NCBI GenBank assembly: GCA_040954595.2
Contig: CM082595.2
Coordinates: 8,122,001 to 8,186,000, forward strand
Length of the DNA stretch: 64,000 nt
Direction of reading: 5' to 3'
Source: Balanoglossus misakiensis
Lineage: Eukaryota; Hemichordata
A program made the position numbers and the translations under genes. Of this stretch, positions 30,716 through 41,517 are shown piece by piece. Below the pieces are notes generated by a model. The model ran no database searches and was not told where the DNA came from. It saw nothing but the letters and a program-made list of their open reading frames with translations. Position 1 is the first letter of the stretch; each line of letters starts with the position of its first letter.

Positions 30716-31440
30716 CACCTGTAACACCTGCTTAACTCATTAATTATGCGCAAACCTAATTATGGGCTAACTAAGAGGGCTAGATGTTTCGTTCTTGTGG
30801 GACATGGACCAGTATAGGGTCAAAATTTCATGCCCAAATTTTGGGTGACCTCAGGTGAACTTTGACCTACTTTCCTATATCTCGGCATCCAGAGCAGGTA
30901 CAGACTTGGCGTTTGGAGGGTTGGGACTTAAGTTGAAAAGCCAAAATGGGGGTCACCTGTGACACCTGCATATCTCATTAATTATGTGCATACCTAATTC
31001 CAGGCTAACCAATAGGGCTATAGGTTTAGTTTTTGTTGAACATGGACCAGTATAGGGTCAAAATTTCTTGCCCAAATTTTGCATGACCTCAGGTGACCTT
31101 TGACCTACTTTACCAGATCTTGGCATCCAGAGCAGGTACAGACTTGGTGTTTGGAGGGTTGGGACTAAAATTGAAAAGGCAAAATTGGGGGTCAACTGTG
31201 ACACCTGCCTACCTCATTAATTATGTGCATACCTAATTCCAGGCTAACCAATAGGGCTATAGGTTTGGTTTTTGTTGAACATGGACCAGTATAGGGTCAA
31301 AATTTCTTGCCCAAATTTTGCACGAACTCAGGTGACCTTTGACCTACTTTACCATATCTTGGCATCCAGAGCAGATATGCTTATAGCTGTGTTGCTATGT
31401 GCTATGTTGGCTTGGGCCCGCTATTGCTGCTTGCAGCTAT
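30716..31440 (+). repeat. block II: module A array 9 and start of a B module
   Basis: Three A units with DR1 cores near 31,095 and 31,335 and a mutated one near 30,856. They lead into GGGCCCGCTATTGCTGCTTG at about 31,417. The usual CTT tract is replaced at 31,441 by the leader of the spliced gene described next. Confidence 0.8.
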
Positions 31441-32312
31441 ATTTATGATTTTGTGTTCTATGGCACTACAGCTTGAACGACGCCACCTATGGGCAGTATT
31501 TCCGTGGCAGCCTATGAAGCTCATGAATATTTAATTAGACACAGTAATGGCGTTCGCGATCGAACACAGCTGTCGATGCACAGCATAATTCGGTGAGTAA
31601 TATTGCTTTATTCCAAGTTTTGTTTAGTAAAATTAGCAAGATGTCAGAGACAATATGAAATAAAGTTGCGATTCTGCTGTGTTATTTATGTGTATCAGCC
31701 AAATAACTTGAACATTTTGATCACCCGCTGACAGTCCCTGGCCGTTGCTATGGCAGAAGCCGTCCTAAGCAACCATAAACAAACACTAAAAATTACAACG
31801 ATTCAGCTTCACAGAATTGTTTTTTTCAATTTGAAAACCATACGAATTTAGTCTTTTATACGTAAACATAGGATTCAATGTTTAAAATGCTGCTACAAGC
31901 AATATGACGAAATCATACCAAGCGAAAATATACGACCCTGTGTGTTCCTTGGCAGCAGCACGGGTTACATTGATTGTAATGGCGGCGCTTCGAATTTTCG
32001 GCGACATGGTGATATTGTTCATAGAATTGACAGAAAATAAGACCGTAACTGAAAAATCAGAAACCAATAGTTTGTGCTAAAATATATTCTTGATATAATT
32101 CGCTGGAAATTCGAGGGTGAAAACGAAATAAGAAAAAAATGAACGGGCGAGATTGTTATGGTAAGGTTACCCACATTCTTTCTATGTCACCTTTGACCTC
32201 AATTTCTGGAGGAAGTATAATGAGCAGGTGTTTTGTTTTTGCTTCCCTCGGATAGATAATTATTGTAAAGATATTTCTCTTGTTCACCCTTTTCAGGTAT
32301 AGATTTAGAGCC
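31441..32312 (+). promoter_or_regulatory. 5' leader of the unknown spliced gene: possible noncoding exon and intron 1
   Basis: A strong donor (TTCG|GTGAGTAA at 31,592) and an acceptor (CCTTTTCAG ending 32,296) define a likely first intron, with a noncoding exon of unknown start before it. Bases 31,500-31,550 (CCTATGA, then GAATATTTAATTAGACAC) resemble the early body of module B (CCTATGAGAGCTTGAG, then GAATGTTTAATTAGTCAC). An RFX X-box-like GTTGCTATGGCAGA lies at 31,744. Confidence 0.45.
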
Positions 32313-35300
32313 ATGTGGGGCAAACTATTCAACAGGAGTAGCGCACTTCTTAAAAGTTTGTCTATTGTTATGCCGAATAGAAAAGGGAAAAGTTACTTCA
32401 ACATAGGCCAGTGGGCAAAGGACCAAAAGATAGCGAGACAGGTAGCTGAAGAGAAGTGTTTGCAACAACTATATCAGGAGAAATTGAAGACTAGATCTTT
32501 GTCTGGGAGCGTGGCCAACAACCTATTGGTAGTTAGAACAAAGAGAGGACAGACTAAACACAGGTTTAACTTAGGAGAGTGGTGTAGACAGAGAAAGAGA
32601 AAGAGAGATGAGGAAGAAAGCATAATTCAGGATAAGTTGAATAAGTTGAGTGCAGCTAGGAGACTAGTAAAAAGATCCTCAACCCAGCTAGCTAGACTAG
32701 AGAAGAAGAACAGTAAGATTTGTGAGATCTTAGCTACAAAGAATAATAAGAGAAAGGTAAGCTAGATCAGATAAATAGACTTAGTAATAATTTTAAAAAT
32801 CTCAGATTTGTATAAATCCTCTTCAAATTTTAGCCCAAATTCGCTTTTTGAACTTCATGTCACATGATCCTGTGTAAACAATGATAACAAAATGGGTTCA
32901 GCTTTGATGCAAAACATCTAGGTTTTCCAACAAACTATATCTATTTTTTAGGATTTTTATTGCAGAAGTTGTCAGAAAAATACAGGCTACACGTGTGTAT
33001 TTCTTATCAAGGACATTTAAATTAATGATTAACTTGTAAGAAGATTTTATTTTATATATTGATTATATTCTAATTAGTATATATTTATCACACACTTAAT
33101 CTTTCAGATTCCTGTTGATGATGTTAATGTGAAACGCTCTAAATGGGTCCACAAGAACACTGAAGTATGTGCAGATAATAGTGAATCTTTGAAGCTGTCG
33201 CGACGTCAACAGTATGAACGTAGGTGTGAAACCTTATCAGCAGCCATAAATATTCATGTAGCAACTACAGATGTAAGCCCAGCCAAAGGTATAAATAAAC
33301 CGAATGTACTACATCCACCAAAAGCAGCACTTGATGGTTTGTGGTATACTCTTGTTAATTCTGCCACTCCTGACCAAATGAAAACATACTCCAGAACCTC
33401 TCCCCAAATCAGTAAAAAAGTAATGCCATCAGTATTTGATAAATACATCAGTAAATTTGAGAAAAGTGAGAACAATTTGGTGAGGAGTGTCAGAACTATG
33501 TATGAGGGCGGAGTACTATCCAAACGAAAATATAACTGTCTGAGGCAGAGTGAACTTCAGATGTTCTCCAACTTGAAACATCCTAGGAAAGCATTAGAAA
33601 TTCATTCTGGCTGTAGAATACCAAGACTGCTCCCATACACAAAAGTTGTACAGTATGTAAGTAACCTTGGCATTGGAAATCTTGAGCCAATTATATCATC
33701 TGAAGGCAAACAAGTCGGCTTAAAAAGAAACCCTGAGGAGTTGCTTATTAAGATTGCCAGTTTATATTTAAATATGGGGGAAACACAGCCTGATATTCTT
33801 AACTGGTTCGGTAAACAGGAGGGCTCATTTCAAATCAGTATAGGTGCTGACGGGGCTCCGTTTGGCAAACATGGACAGGCCACTGCATGGCTAGTTAGTT
33901 TCTTGAATGTGACCCACCGTGTTGCTAGCCCAGACCACAATTTTCTCCTGTTAGGGGCAAACATAAAAGAGGATGACCCCATAATGATTGAATTTGCAAT
34001 TGCATTGTCAAAAGACCTTGAGTGTATTGAGAAACGTAAATATAAAGTTGGCAGTCTTGATGTAACTTTTCAGGTGTCACTTTTACCCTTTGATCAGAAG
34101 GGATTGGCCAGTGTGTCTGGAGAACTAAGCAATGCAGCAAAGTATTTCAGCTCATTTGTTAACGTTTCCAAAAATGATATTGATTGTATTGGAGCAGAAA
34201 TTGGCCCAGGTCAGAAGTGGGATGAATGGAAATATCAGAAAAGAATTAAAGATGCAGAAGCTGTTGAAAAGTTGAAGTCAACTAAGAAAATTAAAACTGG
34301 AAAGCCCAAAAAAATGCGACCCAAAATCACACAATTTATAGCCAGTCTGAGGTCAAGACAGGAATTTGTACCACCGTTGGGTAGATTTATTGATTGTGCC
34401 AAGGCTGAGCCATTGCATTTAAAGAACAATGCATGGCAATACTACTTCCAACGATTACTGATTGACGCAGTTGCCCACACTTCGGAAAAGGATCGTGAAA
34501 ATGGAGTTAAAATTGAGAATCTACATAACGAGTCATATCTGTACAAATTCCTGTCTGCCCTAAAATATCAAGTAAAAGCTGGAAAGTTGTATAATAAGAT
34601 TGTAAAATACTTCAATGAAAATAGTGTCAAGTCAAATGCCAACATTAATGTGGTTTATCGCTTCACTGGTGAGGAGTCTCGCAAACTTGCTTGGCATTTC
34701 ATGGGATTGGTATTAGCATTGAGAAGCGATACAGACAGTCCAAAGCGTCGGGCTCAATTAGCTCTCTACACATATACTGGTATCTTGCTTAGAGATATCA
34801 CTTTGTTATTCTCACGATTCAACATAAATGAGGGAGATTTGCTTGTACTTAGGCATAAGTGTCGGTGGTACTTTAATCTACATTCCCTGTTTCTGAATGT
34901 CAATAATACTGTGTGGCACATTGGTTATGTAGTCCCAAAACACACCACTAGTATCTATAAGCAATTCAGTCTGGGATTAGGCCTAAACACAATGGAAGGC
35001 AGAGAGGCAAAGCATCTACGCCTGCTAGAATTCAGTGAAAATTCAACACCTCAAAATAGGTGGGCCCTCATATTTCGACACGAATATGTGATGCTTTTTT
35101 GGCTGAGGAACAAAAGTCCAAAAGCTGACAACTATAGAAGGGCAAATGTAGGTCAATTTGAGCTTAAAGAAAAAGAAAAATACATTCCCAGTCGATATTA
35201 TGAGAATGCAGGCTACTGTATGTGTGGCAATTTGAAAAATGAAACAATGACTGCCTGTGAAATATGTGTTGACCCAATTATGGATGACATAAAAAAAGCA

Positions 35301-35348
35301 GCTGTCACTGGTAAAATATCAAATAAACTCAAGAAACTTATGCTGTGA
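32313..35348 (+). CDS. spliced gene for an unrecognised protein of about 894 residues, probably transposon-encoded
   Basis: Coding exons 32,313-32,756 and 33,108-35,348 join in phase 0 (donor AAAG|GTAAGC, acceptor CTTTCAG|ATT). The ATG at 32,313 follows an acceptor closely. The N-terminal ~150 residues are strongly basic and carry two related motifs, YFNIGQWAKDQ and RFNLGEWCRQRKRKR, which suggests nucleic-acid binding. The large exon has IGADGAPFGKHG, LPFDQKG, SGELSNAAKYF and LGLNTMEGREAKHLRL, and ends with a Cys cluster YCMCGN...CEIC. The acidic, widely spaced motifs recall RNase-H-fold transposases (compare the DGFNPFG of CACTA-type tnp2), but the family is not assigned and catalytic residues are a guess. 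I have an unverified impression that similar multi-copy uncharacterised proteins exist in cnidarians and lancelets. AATAAA lies at 35,754. Confidence 0.75.
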
Positions 35349-35753
35349 ACAATGATTGAATTTGAAACAGTGGATTGTGTCACTGTGTGCTACTTTAGAA
35401 TTAAAGGATAACTATGGTATTAATTACATTACAGAATTATAAAGACTCATCTGTAGTTGAGAGCTGCATTTAAAAAAATGGAGATCACAAATCACATGAA
35501 TTCACACTTTTTGAACTGGAGATGATATGTTTCTTATGGGATTTTGTATATGTGTGCATGTATGGGGACAGGGAAATTGAAACTTATCTTACCACTATTA
35601 AGTATTGTGAATAAACCCTTAATCGTATAGTGATTGCAGTGCTTTGCAAAATTAAAATGTATGACATACATAAGCTTGATAGAAAAGTTTTACATTTTTC
35701 TTGAGGAGTTGTTTATTCTGCACCTGCACGAAATTTTAATGAATTTGTGAAAA

Positions 35754-35759
35754 AATAAA
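35754..35759 (+). terminator. polyadenylation signal AATAAA
   Basis: It lies 406 bp past the stop of the spliced gene, in AT-rich 3' sequence. A second AATAAA at 36,021-36,026 is an alternative. Confidence 0.5.
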
Positions 35760-36064
35760 GAATTAAGTCTCATCAAATTCTTGATATTTATAAATTTTGT
35801 CATGGAATTAATTGTAAATATTAATTAAATTTAGACCAGAAATCCTGGTTAACTGTTAGATGAGCAGTTTTGATTGACTTATCAATGTTGATTGTAGGTA
35901 ACATACATTTTTTTCTGAAACTAATGAAAAATCTATGTTACAATAATGATGGAAAAAAAGAATTTTACAGTTTAGGAAATGTTGTAAACATTATCTGTTC
36001 ATTTGTATTGAATGTAGATAAATAAAGACAAGTGATGAATTTTTGAGTTTCTAATTTTCCTTTT

Positions 36065-36070
36065 TTTATT
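36065..36070 (-). terminator. polyadenylation signal for the 216-codon gene
   Basis: TTTATT on the plus strand reads AATAAA on the minus strand, 129 bp past the stop at 36,199. The two convergent genes share this short 3' region. Confidence 0.5.
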
Positions 36071-36198
36071 TGAATATATGTCAATTGTGAGAGGACTGTC
36101 TTGACAGACTGATACATCTACACTGAACAACATGTGCCACAGATCAGGAAAAAAATGTTCCTCAGATGGGTTGAATCAGTGTGAAAAATCAATAGGGT

Positions 36199-36849
36199 TC
36201 AGTTCTCTGGATGTAATGGAATTCCATGTTTGTTCCAGGCACCTAAGCTGAATCTAACAGCAACAGTCTCCCTGTTGATAAAATATTTCACAACACAGGG
36301 CTTCTCAGGTGTGCATATAACAGCTACCCTCTTTCCACGGACTTTCTTCTCTAGGATATTCTCTGTATGCTGACCGATAGCGCCCTCGTAGCAATAACCT
36401 TTTCGTATCACATACAATAGCTTCAAGGAACTTGTGAAGGTCAAGGTTATGATAGCCCTGGAGGTCTTCTCGTCGATACCAAAACCGGTCTGAGTAGCAA
36501 ACTGATGAAAAACATCAAATACTTCCCTCGGCATTTGTCGTGTAAAGCTGCTTTGCCATGGTGACCTTAACGACGGGGATGTTGACAGCCGAGCGTAGAA
36601 GGTCTTCTGCCAGTAGGTCATATCACGCTGAAACATGGGAAATACGGCGACGTCACGCCAACCAATCTTGTCCTTTGACAGCTTGTCGTTTCGAAATATG
36701 GCCCTTGTTGTCACATCCTCAAGTTCATCAAAGAGTGGGTGTATATACAGATTGTCCGACACGCATTTTTTACGTTTAAGCACAGATTTTGCCTCTCGCA
36801 ATTTGCGTTTTATAACTTTCTCGGCATCGATCAACACGGGCGCTGCCAT
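36199..36849 (-). CDS. intact single-exon gene, 216 residues, function unknown
   Basis: ATG at 36,849 in CAAGATGGCAGCG, a near match to the TISU initiator (SAASATGGCGGC) used by genes with very short leaders. The protein starts MAAPVLIDAEKVIKRKLREA, has a basic N-terminus, a central region with FPMFQRDMTYWQKTFYARL, and a C-terminus with VAVRFSLGAWNKHGIPLHP. No signal peptide, membrane segment or known domain is visible. It is convergent with the spliced gene and could be a second gene of the same mobile element or a host gene. An RFX-like GTTGCTATGGTGAAC lies 12 bp upstream. Low stop density and balanced composition argue that it is real. Confidence 0.65.
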   Translation of the reverse strand: MAAPVLIDAEKVIKRKLREAKSVLKRKKCVSDNLYIHPLFDELEDVTTRAIFRNDKLSKDKIGWRDVAVFPMFQRDMTYWQKTFYARLSTSPSLRSPWQSSFTRQMPREVFDVFHQFATQTGFGIDEKTSRAIITLTFTSSLKLLYVIRKGYCYEGAIGQHTENILEKKVRGKRVAVICTPEKPCVVKYFINRETVAVRFSLGAWNKHGIPLHPEN

Positions 36850-37363
36850 CTTGGCAATGCGTTGCTATGGTGAACATGGGAGCTCGCGCTTCGCGGAATA
36901 CTGTCCGACATAGCTCTAGTATTTCCCGCAGTGTGGATAATGGAGTTTTATTGTTGATGTTTTTGGTTATACATTTATCTTATTGATAGCTAGTTCGATT
37001 TAAGTACCAAGACCATTCTCAGTATAAAAAGTAGAATACATTTTCCGAGAGAATAGCTAGATATAAAGCTGTGAAATTATGGTCTAATGAGGGGGTTTAA
37101 TATTTAGTGAGTTATCAGTTTTTAATTTGCATGTGGAATTCAAGATTTAAGATTTGGTATAGAGATATCAAAGAAACGGAGGTAAATTTGAAATGACACT
37201 AACAGCACTAACAGGGCATAATTGACAAAGTGCTTTTTAATGTTTAATAGCATTTAAAAGCCCATTTGAACTTTATCTTTTGCATTGTTTTGTGCTTGAC
37301 ATGACTTCATAATTGAGTACAGAGATCTAATAGTAATCACTAGTGATTGTTGTAATAATTTTT
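36850..37363. other. intergenic, with promoter-like GC-rich end
   Basis: 36,850-36,930 is GC-richer and holds an X-box-like site (36,861-36,875). The rest is AT-rich. A perfect 14-bp palindrome AATCACTAGTGATT lies at 37,335-37,348, just beyond the Helentron 2 coding end. Confidence 0.45.
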
Positions 37364-38035
37364 TTACACTGCTAGCCATATTGGTTTGTGGTCACTGTAG
37401 TATGATTCAAGTACACCAACTTGTGTTGACTGAATATTCGTATAAATATGATCAAGGCAAGATCCATAGTTTGTTGTTGGTTCTTGAATAAGTTGTTTGT
37501 ACTTGAGTTGGTTTGTCATTAATTCCATTAATTGCTTTACTGAAGATGTTTGTTGTAACAAATCAACATTGAAATCACCAAGTAGCACTGTTGGTAGATT
37601 TTCATGCAGTTGTTCGCTAAGGTTTAGAAGAGCACTTTGTAAGGTGTCTATTGATGTTGAAGGAGGAATGTAAATAGCAACTACTTGAAGTAAGCCAAGT
37701 GTTGCTTTGTATACTGCTGTGACAAATTCACAGTGAAAGTAATGGTGTGAATGTGGAAGAGACTCCAGGGTGTTAGCGTTGCTGTACAATACTAGCCCAT
37801 GATATGGTCTTCTTTGTTGTTTACTGTTGTCATCATGTCTGGAAATTTCAAAATCTGGAATTCTGTAATCATCATTCTGATCAGCACTTTGTAATCTTGA
37901 TTCACTGCAAATAAGTACATCAGCTGATGTCAAATTGAAATCATTCACAACATCTTGGAAATGGCAATGGAGAGATCTTACATTTTGATAAGCAATAATA
38001 AATTTGTTTGGTATATCATAGGGAAAGTCAAACAA
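37364..38035 (-). pseudogene. Helentron 2 endonuclease (EEP) domain
   Basis: Starts near NKFIIAYQNVRSL and has SADVLICSES, LLGDFNVDLL, SCLDHIYTN and SDHKPIW, the ordered motifs of the exonuclease-endonuclease-phosphatase fold. The domain itself is intact, but it is cut off from the helicase by stops between 38,035 and 38,223. Confidence 0.85.
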
Positions 38036-38222
38036 AGTTGTAACATGGAATGAGATCGCATGCGTTGCATTTCTTGTGTGACATCAGTGCTGACAGATAT
38101 TTGATTTTCGTGTAATGTGGTTATGTGAAGACCAGCCAGTTTTGTGACCCTGCTAAGCGCAACATAGTGTATATGACACTGGTTTCTGTTTGAAGCAGTG
38201 CTAAAATCAACAACCGCATCAT

Positions 38223-38948
38223 TCAGAGTATCACCTTGGCAACGGTGGACAGTTTTTCCACTGGCTGGTCTAATGGGAATTGTTTTCTAACAACTTCAGC
38301 ATTTCTGTGTCTTCCTACTCTGAACTGCCGTGATATCTGTGCAATGGGTGTCCATGATTTGGTTATTTTTCTGTGGTATAAATGACGTTTTTCTTGTCGT
38401 AGTGCCTTGCCAACAGCGCTATCATCAAATAAAATCCATAGAATTGTGACATCATCCAAGTCTGGTCCATCAATAAACTTGATTATTCCTGGAGTACCGT
38501 TTATTAATCCATCATCAACACACAGATTCATACACAGTTCAACTCGTTGATTTATTCCAACAGATAATTGAGATACTAATCCCATTGTCTTTTGAGGGCC
38601 TAACAATTTAACTATGGCTAATGTTTTTTGTTTCACTGTTTCAGAGACATCCCCAATTACAGTATCAGTAGCAAATACATTTGTTTTAGTTTCTGTGAGT
38701 CTATCATACACTGACATATTATGATCATCAACGAGTTTGTTCTCACAATACAGATGAACTATTGAATCATCATAAGGTGGACTTACATTATTGCTTTGTA
38801 CTATCCGAGTTTTGAGAATACTTATGTCATCTGATGTGTGTTTTCCTTCCCGTACACGATTCAGTAATTCTGCAAAATTCAAGTAATCTTTTTGGCGCAT
38901 AATATCTGTTAGTTCAAACATTTGGAAAAGTTCTTTCCATATATTCAA
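38223..38948 (-). pseudogene. Helentron 2 helicase, C-terminal half
   Basis: Begins with FELTDIMRQKDYLNFAELLN, which aligns with VELTEIMRQKDCAFAEALN of Helentron 1, and continues to RKQFPLDQPVEKL near the region of helicase motif V. The VHKxQG motif and later segments are damaged by the stop at 38,223 and following frameshift. Confidence 0.85.
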
Positions 38949-39160
38949 AGCAAGTGGTAATAATCATGCCTAAGGTCATGAAATATCCAGCCATCAAAGA
39001 CAGGCTTTAATTGATATAGGTCTCCAAATGCAACTATATTGACACCACCAAAGAGTTGATTATTTGCCATGATTTGTTTCAGTCTAAGGTTGATGTAGTT
39101 GAACATACCATTGTCAACCATGGAGATTTCATCAATGAAAATGACTTTCAGATTTCTATA

Positions 39161-40300
39161 TTATGCTTGCAAAGTATTTAGTCTTTCTGATGTTAATGGT
39201 CGATAGTGAAATCCTTGACTTGCAGGAATTTGTAGTGCTGAGTGAATTGTACTTTCCTTAATATTGCATGCCGCCTTGCCTGTTGGTGCCATGAGTAAAA
39301 TGAATACATTGTCAGGATTTTGACCGGGAAGACTTGAAAGATGTTTCAATAGTACTTGATAGAGTGATTTCAGAACAAGAGATTTACCAACACCTGCTCC
39401 GCCTGTTACAAATACATGCAAAGGATCTGTTTTTGTTTTAATCCATTGAATTACATGATAGAATATTTCTTTTTGCTTCTTGTTAAGAGTCTGTAAAAGG
39501 GGGTAAAGTTCAGTGTCAGGCATTCGTGGGTGTAGAAGTTCATTAATATTAGGATTGTTTACAGCAATACCAATGTCTTGACCTATGTCATAATGTGAAT
39601 GACTGTCATCCTGTGGGGCAAATATGTTCATTGTGTTACTTTGTCTACATCCTTCTGCAGAGTCTTGTCTTTCCTGATGTTCTGTATTTGGAACAATGTT
39701 GTCAAACATATCCACAGCTGTACTCTGTACTGCTTCAATTGCTTGATCTAATGCCTCAGCATTTTTATTGTATTCTTTTTGTTTAGTATCTACTTGCTGT
39801 TTGACTTGTAAATAGCGCTCGTAGTATGTATTACAACCAGCCATTAGTTGATTTTCATATCGCCAATGATAAAACAACATTACCAACTCTCTGTAATGAT
39901 TTTCTGTGTCTCTTTCTTTATGGAAACGAACATATCGGATGACTTTACTTTTTGTGCGTTTATTGTAGATAAGGCTGCCCACACGATAAATTGTTTGACC
40001 CTCCTCGTCCTCATTGTTGTACAAATCATCGTTGTCTTTCTTATCTAGCTCATCATCTTTTTCCTTTTCAAATTTATACCAAGCTGCAAAATCTGCCAAG
40101 CACAAATTCTCAAGGGCCTTTGGACGACGCTCATATTTTTTCAAGATGTTGTCACTTTCTATATCAGTAGCATTTGCTGGCATATTTCGTATTTCGTCCA
40201 GTGGTTTCAGTAGGATAACTCGATCATTAGGAGGTGCTGTATTAACAATTATAATATACCTCATGCTAATACTGTGCCGTGATTCGCCAGAATCCGTCAC
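39161..40300 (-). pseudogene. Helentron 2 helicase, N-terminal half
   Basis: Contains LLQTLNKKQKEIFYHVIQW, Walker A GGAGVGKS (39,381-39,403), and LMAPTGKAACNIKEST. It stops after TSERLNTLQA at 39,161. The next segment (Walker B, IFIDEISMVDN-like, and GDLYQL-like) survives in another frame between 39,160 and 38,950. The first residues of this frame come from the palindromic insert. Confidence 0.85.
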
Positions 40301-40701
40301 GTGATAGGAAAATAGAATCGACTATGAACCGCTAGGGAAATAGCACAAAAAATATAAACCGGTCACGTGACCAGCGTGAGTGCGCAGACTCGGTCACGTC
40401 AATCAGCGTCGCGTCGTCTGACACAATGGCCACCGCGGAAGATGTCGTCTGCCAACCTCAAGAGAAAATTGCAAGATTTTCCCAGCTGTTAGCATGAGGT
40501 TTATTATAAAACACCTATAGCCTGGCCTATATTCGGGCCATAGCGGCCGTTTATTACACCCTCGTGGCTGTGAGTTACCAGAATCATACGCTATTTCCCT
40601 CGGCCTACGGCCTCGAGAAATAGCATGTGATTCTGGTAACTCACAGCCCCTCGGGTGTAATAAACGGCCGCTATGGCCCTCATGGCCAGGCAATAGGTGT
40701 T
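40258..40701. mobile_element. palindromic insert splitting Helentron 2
   Basis: 12-bp inverted copies of ACCTCATGCTAA occur at 40,258-40,269 and 40,489-40,500. Next to them is a long hairpin at 40,510-40,701 with arms of about 90 bp running from AACACCTATAGCCTGG to the complementary CCAGGCAATAGGTGTT, centred near 40,605 (CTCGGCCTACGGCCTCGAG). It lies exactly between Rep (ends ...LRRASRDVI) and helicase (resumes VNTAPPNDRV), so it is an insertion. It is GC-rich, with CACGTGAC motifs. No coding capacity; type unknown. Confidence 0.7.
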
Positions 40702-41517
40702 CAATATGACATCTCGTGAAGCTCTTCTTAATTTCATTTGCAATGTAAGATAGACAGCTTCTTGAGCACTAACTTCAACATGATTTAGGAATTTGTTTCC
40801 TATGTGTCTGACACTTTCCCTGATGTCTTGATTTCCTTCTCTCACTTCATCTACAGCTCTAGCGAGCAAGTTACTCACTCCTCGTTGAGCTTTACTGATG
40901 TAAGATGCTATGTACATAGCACAGGCATATGGATCTATAATAAATTGAATGTCCATATTTGCTCTCCATGCTTTCAGTAGAATTTCATTGTAATTATTGA
41001 TTCTGATTTCATTTGGGGATCTCTTGAGGAAGATTTTCTCTGATGTTAGAGATGACTGTAGTGCATTAATGTAGGTCTGTTCATCTAGTTGTATTTTATC
41101 TAAGAATTCATCAAATGAGATATTTTCTCCACATTGTAAATCAGCAAGTACACTTTTAATATGTTTATAGTGTTCTGTAAGTCTCTGTTCTGTTGTTTCA
41201 TCAATATCCATGGGTAATGGTTCCAATATCATTGTTCTTGGCATAGGTGGAAGAGGAAAGCCAAATCTACAAACACACTGACCTTTCAGTTTACATGTTT
41301 TTGCATGTCTATGCATTTGATAATTTATCAATTCTGCAAGGTTTTCATCACTGGTTTCATTGCTGCATGTAATATACTGATCTATGAAATTGGTAATTTT
41401 ATCATTATCATTTTTCACCATATACTGGTGCATCTTTGATCCATACAAGCATGTGTACATGTGGTGACCCTCTTTGTTTAAATTCAACTCTGTAAAAGTA
41501 GTCCTGTATTTTACCAA
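40702..41517 (-). pseudogene. Helentron 2 Rep, C-terminal part
   Basis: Includes the two-tyrosine motif in DPYACAMYIASYISKAQRG and CRFGFPLPP, which aligns with CRFNFPRPP of Helentron 1. The native frame ends at about 40,710, where the palindromic insert starts and adds foreign codons. Confidence 0.85.

Noticed and set aside
31485-36919. Terminal inverted repeats bounding the two-gene cassette (GGCAGTATTTCCG at left, CGGAATACTGTCCG at right)
   Set aside because: The match is short and imperfect, a direct-orientation match of similar quality exists nearby, and no target duplication was found.
40403-40693. 96-codon minus-strand frame
   Set aside because: Lies inside the palindromic insert and shows no protein-like features.
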